From: Knoellia sp031844405
Lineage (GTDB): Bacteria > Actinomycetota > Actinomycetes > Actinomycetales > Dermatophilaceae
Assembly (NCBI GenBank): GCA_031844405.1
Contig: JAUZVC010000003.1
Location: 124,001 to 188,000 of the forward strand
DNA: 64,000 nt
Direction: 5' to 3'
Shown: positions 52,726-60,300 of the stretch, piece after piece
How positions within the stretch are numbered: the stretch's first letter is position 1
Layout: every line of letters starts with the position of its first letter
Notes under the pieces: model-generated
Database searches by the model: none
What the model was told of the DNA's origin: nothing
Seen by the model: the letters and a program-made list of their open reading frames with translations, nothing else
Translations under genes and position numbers: made by a program

Positions 52726-53097
52726 GTGAGTGACCAGGAGACCCCACTCGAGACCCTCGTCGGCGAGTGGCTGACCGTGCCCGACATCGCCGAGCGCCTC
52801 GGAGTCCGCTTGGCCGACGTGCGCCGCCTCATCGACGACGGCGACGTGCTCGCAGCCCGGGTCGGCGAGCGCAAGGTCGTCGCCGTCCCGGAGAAGTTCT
52901 TCGACGACGAGGGCGTGCTGCACTCGCTCAAGGGGACGTTCACCGTCCTCGCCGACGGCGGCATGAGCCACGACGAGATCCTGCGCTGGCTCTTCACGCC
53001 CGACCCGACCCTTCCCGTCGAGGGCGCCCCGATCGACTCCCTGCGCGGCGGGTTCAAGACCGAGGTGCGCCGGCGGGCCATGGAGCTCGCCTTCTAG
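52726..53097 (+). CDS. Rv2175c-like winged-helix DNA-binding protein
   Basis: 123 residues. N-terminal helix-turn-helix (WLTVPDIAERLGVRLADVRRLIDDG), a small wing (VLAARVGERKVVAVPEKFF) and a C-terminal domain (GMSHDEILRWLFTPDPTLP). In M. tuberculosis Rv2175c is a PknL substrate; here it lies divergent from the LysM/kinase genes. CACGCT, a possible -10, lies 6 nt before the GTG. Confidence 0.9.
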   Translation: MSDQETPLETLVGEWLTVPDIAERLGVRLADVRRLIDDGDVLAARVGERKVVAVPEKFFDDEGVLHSLKGTFTVLADGGMSHDEILRWLFTPDPTLPVEGAPIDSLRGGFKTEVRRRAMELAF

Positions 53098-53142
53098 TCC
53101 TCCTCGTATGCCGTGTGGCCGGCTTTTCGTCGTCGCGCGGCA

Positions 53143-53228
53143 GTCTGGGTTCGCCGCAGTCCATCCGACGCTCGCGCGCTACGCGCACTCACGTCTCCCG
53201 CCAGACCCAGCCAGCGGCGAACCCAGAC
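53143..53228. repeat. 15-nt inverted repeat with 56-nt spacer
   Basis: GTCTGGGTTCGCCGC at 53143-53157 and its exact complement at 53214-53228. The spacer contains GCGCGCTACGCGC-type short palindromes. No ORF or transposase accompanies it. Confidence 0.75.
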
Positions 53229-53348
53229 CACCGCGCTCCTTGGGTCGCGCTCCTCACCCTTGCTCGTCGGGCTTTGCGGCTCACTGCTTCGGGGGTGAGG
53301 TGGGGGGAGCTGTCGCTCGGAGGGCGACTGCACGGCATACGGGCTCGG

Positions 53349-53413
53349 GAGCCGGGTTGCGGTTCGCGAGCCTGAATGAAGAGGCTCGGGAGGTGGAAGG
53401 GGGCTCGCGAGCC
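53349..53413. repeat. 65-nt dispersed repeat, copy 2
   Basis: Gapless alignment with 11402-11466 (51 of 65 identical). The blocks GAGGCTCGGGAG and GGCTCGCGAGCC are fully conserved; the stem of copy 1 is only partly preserved here. Confidence 0.7.
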
Positions 53414-53516
53414 CGGTGTTCGGTGACGGGGCAGCGGCAGGTGAGGGGCTCGGTGCGTCCGAGGCTGCCTGATGAGGTGCCCGAAGGCAGAGGTGCGGTG
53501 GCGGCGGGTCGCCGGG

Positions 53517-54602
53517 TCAGGCGGTGCGGGCGGTGCTGATCTCGACGAGGTCGTCGAGGACCTTCGCGGCCTCGGGGGTGAGGCCGGTGGCGGAGGCGAG
53601 CGAGGCGCGGGCGCTGTCGGCGAGCTCGGCGATCTCGCGTTCGACGGCGTCGACGGCGCCGGAGGCGGTGATGACACCACGGAGGTCGTCGACGGTCGCG
53701 GGGTCGAGGTCGGGGGCGCCGAGGTGGCGGCGCAGCAGGTCGCGACCGACGTCGTCGGCGCCGCTGAGGGTGTGGGCGATGAGGACGGTGCGCTTGCCCT
53801 CGCGCAGGTCGTCGCCGGCGGGCTTGCCGGTCGACTCGGGGTCGCCGAAGACGCCGAGCAGGTCGTCGCGCAGCTGGAACGCGTGACCGAGGGCGAGACC
53901 GTAGGACGAGAGGTGGGCGAGGTCGGGCTCGGGGAGGCCGCCGGCGGTCGCACCGATGAGGAGCGGGTGCTCGACGGTGTACTTGGCGCTCTTGTAGCGG
54001 ATGACGCGCTGGGCGCGCTCGACCCGCTCGGCCGACGGGAGGTCGTCCCAGGGGCGGACCGAGTCGACGACGTCGAGGAACTGGCCGGCCATGAGCTGGG
54101 TCCGCATGCGGTCGAAGACCTCGCGCCCGCGCGCGAGGTCCTCCTGGGGCAGCCCGCACGTGGCGACGAGCTCGTCGGTCCACGTGAGGCAGAGGTTGCC
54201 CGCGAGGATGGCGCCCGCGATCCCGAAGCGGGCGTCGTCGCCGCCCCAGCCGCGCTGGGAGTGGACGGCCGCGAGCGCGCGGTGGGCGGCCGGCATACCT
54301 CGGCGGGTGTCGGAGTCGTCCATGACGTCGTCGTGGATGAGCGCGGCGGCCTGGAAGAACTCCATCGCCGTCGCGAGGCGCACGAGGGCGTCGGAGTCCG
54401 GGCGGCCGGCGGCGCGGTGTCCCCAGTAGAGGAAGGCGGCGCGCAGCCGCTTGCCCCCGGCGAGGAGCGAGCCGATGCGGTCGAGCAGGTCGGTGACGTC
54501 GGGGCCGAGCTCGGCGAGGACGGACTCCTGCGTGCGCAGCTCCTGGTCGATGCAGGTCTGCACGCGAGCGCGCAGGTCCATCTCGTCCAACGGGCTGGTC
54601 AC
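53517..54602 (-). CDS. idsA: polyprenyl (geranylgeranyl-type) diphosphate synthase
   Basis: 361 residues. Trans-prenyl chain elongation. First Asp-rich motif HDDVMDDSDTRRG (from D91), second motif QLRDDLLGVFGD, plus GGKRLRAAF and a KYTVEHPL lysine region. Residues EFFQAAALIHDD just before the first motif suggest a short chain product such as geranylgeranyl diphosphate. The GTG at 54602 is preferred because GAGGAG lies 6 nt upstream (54609-54614); an in-frame GTG 7 codons earlier would overlap that site. Equivalent to Rv2173 (idsA2). Confidence 0.93.
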   Translation of the reverse strand: MTSPLDEMDLRARVQTCIDQELRTQESVLAELGPDVTDLLDRIGSLLAGGKRLRAAFLYWGHRAAGRPDSDALVRLATAMEFFQAAALIHDDVMDDSDTRRGMPAAHRALAAVHSQRGWGGDDARFGIAGAILAGNLCLTWTDELVATCGLPQEDLARGREVFDRMRTQLMAGQFLDVVDSVRPWDDLPSAERVERAQRVIRYKSAKYTVEHPLLIGATAGGLPEPDLAHLSSYGLALGHAFQLRDDLLGVFGDPESTGKPAGDDLREGKRTVLIAHTLSGADDVGRDLLRRHLGAPDLDPATVDDLRGVITASGAVDAVEREIAELADSARASLASATGLTPEAAKVLDDLVEISTARTA

Positions 54603-54661
54603 GGACTGCTCCTCGGGTCTCACGATCGGTGAGCCACGAGCCTACGGCCTGCCCGCTCGAC

Positions 54662-54667
54662 TACTCT
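54662..54667 (+). promoter_or_regulatory. -10 hexamer TACTCT, leaderless metF start
   Basis: TACTCT ends 7 nt before the ATG at 54675. Confidence 0.65.
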
Positions 54668-54674
54668 CACCCGC

Positions 54675-55562
54675 ATGGCACCCCGCTCCATCCCCGCACT
54701 GCTGGCCAGCGCGCGGCCCTCGGTGAGCTTCGAGTTCTTCCCGCCCAAGGACGACGCGTCCGAGGCGGCGCTCTGGGATGCCATCCGTCGGCTCGAGCGC
54801 GTGCGACCCGACTTCGTCTCGGTGACCTACGGCGCCGGCGGCACGACCCAGGACCGCACCGTGCGCGTCACCGAGCGCATCGCCCGCGAGACGACGCTCA
54901 CCCCGCTCGCCCACCTCACCTGCGTCGGGGCGTCCGTGGCGGACATCCGCCGGGTCGTCGGCCAGTACGCCGCGGCCGGGGTCCGCAACATCCTCGCGCT
55001 GCGGGGCGACCCGCCGGGTGACCCGGGCGGCGAGTGGGTCGCCCACCCCGAAGGGCTCAACCACGCGACCGACCTCGTCGCCCTCATCCGCACGCTCGGC
55101 GACTTCACCATCGGTGTCGCCGCGTTCCCCGACGTGCACCCCGCCTCGCCCGACCTCGACCACGACGTCGAGGTCATGGTCCGCAAGGCCGACGCGGGCG
55201 CGAGCTTCGCCATCACGCAGATGGTCTTCGACGCCGACACCTACCTGCGGCTGCGCGACCGGGTCGCCGAGCGCCGCGACCTGCCGATCACGCCGGGGCT
55301 CATGCCGGTGACGAACCTCAAGCAGATCACCCGCATGTCCCAGCTCATGGGGACGCCGCTTCCCCGCCCGGTCGTCGACCGGCTCGAGGCCGTGGCCGGT
55401 GACGCAGACGCCGTGCGCGCGGTCGGAGTCGAGATCGCGACCGGGCTCGCGCAGCGGATGCTCGCCGAGGGCGCGCCGGGGCTGCACTTCATCACGATGA
55501 ACCGCTCGACGGCGACGCTCGAGGTCCACGAGAACCTCGGTCTGTCGACCGGCGCCCGCTGA
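54675..55562 (+). CDS. metF: methylenetetrahydrofolate reductase
   Basis: 295 residues, FAD-dependent. Makes 5-methyl-THF for methionine synthesis. Motifs: VSFEFFPPKDD (catalytic Glu), VSVTYGAGGTTQDRT, LAHLTCVGAS, ILALRGDPPG, ITQMVFDADTY and PITPGLMPVTN. Divergent from idsA, as is Rv2172c in mycobacteria. Confidence 0.95.
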   Translation: MAPRSIPALLASARPSVSFEFFPPKDDASEAALWDAIRRLERVRPDFVSVTYGAGGTTQDRTVRVTERIARETTLTPLAHLTCVGASVADIRRVVGQYAAAGVRNILALRGDPPGDPGGEWVAHPEGLNHATDLVALIRTLGDFTIGVAAFPDVHPASPDLDHDVEVMVRKADAGASFAITQMVFDADTYLRLRDRVAERRDLPITPGLMPVTNLKQITRMSQLMGTPLPRPVVDRLEAVAGDADAVRAVGVEIATGLAQRMLAEGAPGLHFITMNRSTATLEVHENLGLSTGAR

Positions 55563-55621
55563 CCTTCGCTCCGAGTCGGCGGCCGGGTCGGGTCCGCGGT
55601 GCCGGGTCCGCGGGCGGGTCC

Positions 55622-55674
55622 TGCGTTCGAGAACGCGACTGAGTACGTCGGGCGTGCAGATCTGAGTATTCGTA
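55622..55674. promoter_or_regulatory. operator-like patch in a convergent gap
   Basis: Between converging metF and YbaK ends lies a relatively AT-rich patch. It has an inverted repeat GCGTTC-GA-GAACGC (55622-55635) and two CTGAGTA copies (55638 and 55661, 23 bp apart), the second running into TTCGTAC. It could be a promoter for an unannotated small RNA in either direction; no ORF is convincing. Confidence 0.3.
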
Positions 55675-55714
55675 CGCATCCCGCCCGCCATCCGTTCGGG
55701 GGAGAGTTGCCGTG

Positions 55715-55774
55715 CGGCCGCGTGGCCGGGACGGTGAGGGTGGAGGGGCGCTCGCCATCCCGGACACGCGGCCG
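55715..55774. terminator. long imperfect hairpin between metF and YbaK genes
   Basis: Outer arms CGGCCGCGTG (55715-55724) and CACGCGGCCG (55765-55774) extend past one mismatch into CCGGGA/TCCCGG, giving a stem of about 17 pairs with a 26-nt loop. Likely a terminator for one or both convergent genes, or part of a structured RNA. Confidence 0.5.
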
Positions 55775-55821
55775 TCTCACGTTCGGTCGTGTCCCGGGGT
55801 GCGTCGGTCACGCCGTCGGTG

Positions 55822-56343
55822 TCAGTCGACCTCGACCGCCTTGCCGGCGGTGATGCGGAGCAGCTCGTCGTAGGTCGTGCGGAAGACCGAGTGGCTGTGC
55901 CCGGCCGCCGCCCACACGTGCTCGAAGCTGCCGAGGGTGACGTCGACGACGGTGCGCAGGGGAGTGGGGTGCCCGACGGGAGCGACTCCGCCGATGGCGA
56001 ACCCGGTCCACTCACGGACCTCCTCGGGCGTGGCCTTGTCGACGGCCGCGAGGTCGAGCAACCCGGCGATGCGGTCCTGGTCGACGCGGTGGCCGCCCGA
56101 GGCGAGGACGAGGAGCGGCTCGGTCGTGCCATCGTGGCGACGGCCCGCGAAGACGAGCGAGTTGGCGATCTCGGCCGGGGTGACGCCGAGCGCGTCGGCG
56201 GCGGCGCGGGCCGTGCGGACGGCGTCGGGCAGATAGCGCACGACCGGCCGGATGTGGTGTGCCGCAAGGGTCTCGAGCACGACGACGACCGACGGGTGAG
56301 CGCTGAGGTCGCGCTCCGACACGGGGTCTCCGGGCTCGGTCAT
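55822..56343 (-). CDS. YbaK/EbsC-type aminoacyl-tRNA deacylase domain protein
   Basis: 173 residues. INS/ProX-like editing domain: TPAEIANSLVFAGRR, LLVLASGGHRVD (conserved Lys/His region) and GFAIGGVAPVGHPTPLRT, the family glycine-proline signature. Probably hydrolyses mischarged aminoacyl-tRNA such as Cys- or Ala-tRNA-Pro. ATG 56343 has TACGCT 6 nt upstream. Divergent from the SOS cassette. Confidence 0.9.
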   Translation of the reverse strand: MTEPGDPVSERDLSAHPSVVVVLETLAAHHIRPVVRYLPDAVRTARAAADALGVTPAEIANSLVFAGRRHDGTTEPLLVLASGGHRVDQDRIAGLLDLAAVDKATPEEVREWTGFAIGGVAPVGHPTPLRTVVDVTLGSFEHVWAAAGHSHSVFRTTYDELLRITAGKAVEVD

Positions 56344-56349
56344 GGCGTC

Positions 56350-56355
56350 AGCGTA
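56350..56355 (-). promoter_or_regulatory. -10 hexamer TACGCT, leaderless YbaK-like start
   Basis: Six nt before the ATG at 56343. Confidence 0.6.
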
Positions 56356-56384
56356 GGGGGTTGAGCCCCCGCGTCCGGCGGTTG

Positions 56385-56413
56385 TACAGTGGACGAGTCG
56401 AACAGATGTTCGA
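56385..56413 (+). promoter_or_regulatory. LexA (SOS) box with overlapping promoter
   Basis: TCGAACAGATGTTCGA (56398-56413) matches the actinobacterial SOS box CGAAC-N4-GTTCG with symmetric arms. A -10 TACAGT (56385-56390) lies 7 nt upstream, so bound LexA would cover the transcription start. It is 52 nt before the DUF6504 gene and should control the whole cassette to 62246. Confidence 0.88.
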
Positions 56414-56464
56414 TCAACGGAGTCACCGCTCCGACCCATCCATCCTGCCTGAGGAGGCCATGTC

Positions 56465-56782
56465 GTGGTGCGCCGGTACGAAGAGCCCGTCGAGGTGCGT
56501 GTCGAGGCGCCCGCGCCCACCGCCGAGGGCGCGCTCGCCCTCCGCCCCCGGCCGCGAGCGTTCGTCTGGCGTGGCCGCATCCTCGTCGTCCGCGCGGTCC
56601 TCGACGACTGGAGCGAGCGCCGCTCCTGGTGGCGCGACCTCGGGGACCTCGGGGAGCGTCCCGAGCGCCACGTCTGGCGCGTCGAGGCCGGGTCCGCCGC
56701 GGGCACCGGGGTCTACGACCTCGCCTCCGACGCCGCCGACGGCTGCAGCGACCCGTGGGTCCTGCTCCGGGCCCAGGACTGA
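56465..56782 (+). CDS. DUF6504 family protein, first gene of the SOS cassette
   Basis: 105 residues. MVRRYEEPVEVRVEAP at the N-terminus, AFVWRGRILVVRAVLDDWSE and GVYDLASDA fit DUF6504, a small actinobacterial family usually found beside error-prone polymerase genes. The function is unknown; an accessory role in translesion synthesis is inferred from context. GTG 56465 or 56468 may be the start; GAGGAGG lies upstream at about 56451. Confidence 0.85.
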   Translation: MVRRYEEPVEVRVEAPAPTAEGALALRPRPRAFVWRGRILVVRAVLDDWSERRSWWRDLGDLGERPERHVWRVEAGSAAGTGVYDLASDAADGCSDPWVLLRAQD

Positions 56783-56787
56783 CCGCC

Positions 56788-57189
56788 ATGGCCGCCGGCC
56801 CCGCCCTCGCCCTCCTCGAGCAGTCCCGTCAGTGCCTCGCGCAGGCGTATGCCGCCGAGCTGGCCACCGCCCGCTTCGTCGCCTCCCAGGACGCCGCGAT
56901 GCGGGCCGCGGCCGCCCTCGTCGCACAACAGGGCCGCCGTGGGCCCCAGGACCTCTGGCCGCTCCTCGCGCGCCACACGCCCGAGCTCGGCGAGTGGGCC
57001 GACTTCTTCGCGCTCGCGGCCGTCCACCGCCAGGAGGTCGAGTCGCACGCGCGGCGGGTCTCGGTGCGCGAGGCCGACGACCTGCTCCGCTCCGCCGAGA
57101 CCTTCCTCGGTCTCGTCACCTCAGCCCTCGGTATGCCGTCCGGCGAGCCGGTCGGCCACCGTCTCGTCGCCGCCCGCGAGACCGCCTAG
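56788..57189 (+). CDS. SAV_6107-like HEPN domain protein
   Basis: 133-residue all-helical protein with family-like segments DLWPLLARHTPELGEWADFF and VREADDLLRSAETFLGLV. A HEPN-type R-x5-H motif is present (R81 QEVES H87), as in many HEPN ribonucleases, but activity cannot be assumed. It starts 5 nt after the DUF6504 stop. Its role in the DNA damage response is unknown. Confidence 0.82.
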   Translation: MAAGPALALLEQSRQCLAQAYAAELATARFVASQDAAMRAAAALVAQQGRRGPQDLWPLLARHTPELGEWADFFALAAVHRQEVESHARRVSVREADDLLRSAETFLGLVTSALGMPSGEPVGHRLVAARETA

Positions 57190-57195
57190 CCCCGG

Positions 57196-57304
57196 CAACG
57201 TCCGGCAACCCGACGGCATACCCACCGAAGTGCCGGACGCAAGCGGAAGAGCACTGACAACGTCCGGCAATCCGACGGCATACCCACCGAAGTGCCGGAC
57301 GCAA
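57196..57304 (+). repeat. two 47-nt hairpin repeats, 62-bp period, in front of dnaE2
   Basis: Copies at 57196-57242 and 57258-57304 differ at one base. Each has GTCCGGCA and TGCCGGAC arms (8 bp) around a loop that contains GGCATAC. They fill most of the 132-bp gap between the HEPN gene and dnaE2 and end 17 nt before the dnaE2 ATG. Confidence 0.85.
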
Positions 57305-57321
57305 CGAGAACCGAGAGAGTC

Positions 57322-60300
57322 ATGAACCCCGACTTCGTCCACCTCCACGTCGCCTCGGGCTTCTCGATGCGGTTCGGGGCCTCGACGCCCGAGGACCTCG
57401 TCGAGCGGGCGGCGGAGCACGGTCAGCCGGCGCTCGCGCTCACCGACCGCGACGGCCTCTATGGCGCGGTGCGGTTCGCCATGGCGTGCGGGCAGGCCGG
57501 CATCGCCCCGGTGCTCGGGGTCGACCTCGCCGTCGGGGAGGAGCCGGTGCCGGGACGCCGTGAGCCCAGGGTCCGCACCCCCGTGCGGGGTGGCGCCGTC
57601 GTCGACCCACGGCTGCCGCGCGTCACCGTCCTCGCCCGGGGAGGGGGCGCGGGCACCGGGCGCGGGCTCGGGTGGGCCGCGCTGTGCCGGCTCGTCACCG
57701 ACACCCACCTGCGCGGTGAGCGCGGCACCCCGGTGACGCTGCCCGAGCTCGTCGCCCGCTGGTGCCGCGGGGGAGAGCGGCGCGAGGAGTGGGAGCGCCA
57801 CCCCGAGCCGAGCCGGCTGCGGGTCCTGCTCGGGCCCGACTCCGACGTCGGCCGGGCCGTCCTCGCCCGGCGCACGAGCGAGGCCCGGGCCCGGCTCGAG
57901 GCGTGGCGCCGCCTCCTGCCCCCGGAGGCGCTCGCGGTCGAGATCGTCATGGGCGGCGGGCCCGAGGGCGCGCCCGGGTCGCGCAACCACGCCCGCCGGA
58001 TGCTCGGGCTCGCCGACGAGGCCCGGGTCCCGGCCGTGCTCACCGCGGCGGTCCGGCACGCCGACCGCGACGGCGTCCGCACCGTCGACGTCCTCGATGC
58101 CGCTCGCCGGCTCGTCGTCCTCGACTCGCGCCACCTCGACCGGGTCACCGACGCCGGGCACCTCGCGAGCAGCGAGGAGATGTGGGCCCGCGCCCTCGAG
58201 GTGGCCGGCGACGCCGGACGCGCCGCCCAGCTCGTCGGTGCCACCCTCGCCCTCGGCGACGAGTGCGTCCTGGACTCCCGGGCCGACCTCGGCATCGGTG
58301 CGGTCCACCTGCCCGAGCCCGGGATCCTCGGGATCGACCCCGGGGTCGACCCGCACCGGGTCCTCACCGAGCGGTGCCACGCCGCGGTCGCGACCCGGTT
58401 CCCCGCGCAGGGCGAGGCGGCACGGCATACGGTCCTGTCCCGGCTCGACGACGAGCTGCGCGTCATCGCCGAGCTCGGCTACCCGACCTACTTCCTCACC
58501 GTCGCCGAGGTCACCGACCTCATCAGGGAGCGCGGGGTGCGGGTCGCGGCGCGGGGGTCGGGCGCCGGGTCGCTCGTCAACTACCTCCTCGGCATCAGCG
58601 GCGTCGACCCGATCCGGCACGACCTGCTCATGGAGCGGTTCTGCTCGCCGCTGCGGGCCGAGCTGCCCGACATCGACGTCGACGTGGAGTCGGCCCGCCG
58701 GACCGAGATCTACGAGGCGGTCCTCGACCGCTTCGGCGGCGACCGGGTGACGTGCGTGTCGATGATGGACACCTACAAGGTGCGCCACGCCATCCGCGAC
58801 GTCGGTGCCGCCCTCGGCATGCCGCCCATCGAGGTCGACGAGATCGCCAAGGCGTTCCCGCACATCCGCGCCAAGGACGCCCGCAGCGCGATCGCCGACC
58901 TGCCCGAGCTGCGCTCGCGTGGGCTCGACGCGCCCCGGCTCGACACCTTCTTCGAGCTCGTCGAGCGGCTCGACGGGCTGCCGCGGCACATCGCGCTGCA
59001 CCCGTGCGGTGTCGTCCTGTCCAACACCGGCCTGCTCGACCGCACCCCGGTCGAGGCGAGCTGGCTGGGCTTCCCGATGAGCCAGTTCGACAAGGACGAC
59101 GTCGAGACGCTCGGGCTGCTCAAGCTCGACGTCCTCGGCATCCGCATGCAGTCCGCGATGGCGCACGCCGTCGCCGAGGTGCGCCGGGTCGACGGGGTCG
59201 AGGTGGACCTCGACGACGAGACGCAGGTGCCGCTCGACGACGAGGCGACCTTCCGGCTCATCCGCACCGCCCACACCCTCGGCTGCTTCCAGATCGAGAG
59301 CCCGGGGCAGCGCGAGCTCATCGGCAAGTTCGGCCCTGAGCGCTTCGGCGACCTCATCATCGACATCTCGCTCTTCCGCCCCGGCCCGGTGAAGTCCGAC
59401 ATGATCACGCCGTTCCTCGAGAGCCGGCACGGCTGGAGCAAGCGACAGATCCTCCACCCGACGCTCGAGCCGGCCCTCGCCGAGACCGAGGGCGTCGTCG
59501 TCTTCCACGAGCAGGTGCTGCGGATCGTCGCCGAGACGACCGGCGTCACCCTCGCCCAGGCCGACGAGGTGCGCCGGACGATGGGCACCCCGAAGGGGCA
59601 GGAGGAGATCGAGGCGTGGTGGCGACCGGCAGCCCGGGCCCGTGGCTACGCCCCCGAGGACGTCGACCACATCTGGGCGGTGCTCAGGTCGTTCGCGTCG
59701 TTCGGCTTCTGCAAGGCGCATGCCGCCGCCTTCGCGCTGCCGACCTACCACTCGGCGTGGCTCAAGACCCACCACCCGGCGGCGTTCCTCGCCGGCGTGC
59801 TCACCCACGACCCGGGGATGTATCCCAAGCGGCTCATCCTCGACGACGCCCGCTCGCTCGGCATCGCCGTCCTCGGGCTCGACGTCAACGGCTCCGGCGA
59901 CACCTACCGGATCGAGCGCCTCGAGGGTGGCGGCGACCGGTCGTTCACGCCGGTGCACCCCGACCTGCCCGACGCGAGCGACTACGGCATCCGGCTCTCG
60001 CTCACCGACGTCAAGGGCATCAGCGAGGCCGAGGTCGCGAGCATCGTCGCCGGACAGCCCTACTCGGACCTCGGCGACTTCTGGTCCCGGGCCACGGTGA
60101 GCCGTCCCGTCGTCGAGCGGCTCGTGCTCGCCGGGGCGTTCGACGCCATGCACGGCATCGGTGCCACCGGCTCGGGCCTGGGCCGGCGCGGCCGGATCAC
60201 CCGGCGCGACCTCCTGCTCCACGTCGGTGAGCTCGACCGGTGGGAGCGGGCGACCCGGAGCGGCCGGGCGGGGCGCGCGGGTGCCTCGAGGCGCGCGGTC

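Larger units (their letters stand above)
53098..53516. other. 419-bp non-coding region with inverted repeats
   Basis: No convincing gene is present. It holds a perfect 15-nt inverted repeat (53143-53157 with 53214-53228), a GGCATAC copy near 53334, the second copy of the 65-nt dispersed repeat (53349-53413) and the 14-nt palindrome GGGCTCGCGAGCCC at 53401-53414. The flanking genes converge, so parts may terminate transcription. Confidence 0.7.

Noticed and set aside
55622..55635. Second SOS box near metF
   Set aside because: GTTC and GAAC are in the inverted order (GTTC-N2-GAAC) and wrong spacing relative to GAAC-N4-GTTC.
57196..57304. Possible CRISPR array
   Set aside because: Only two 47-nt copies with one 15-nt interval, internal hairpins and no cas genes.
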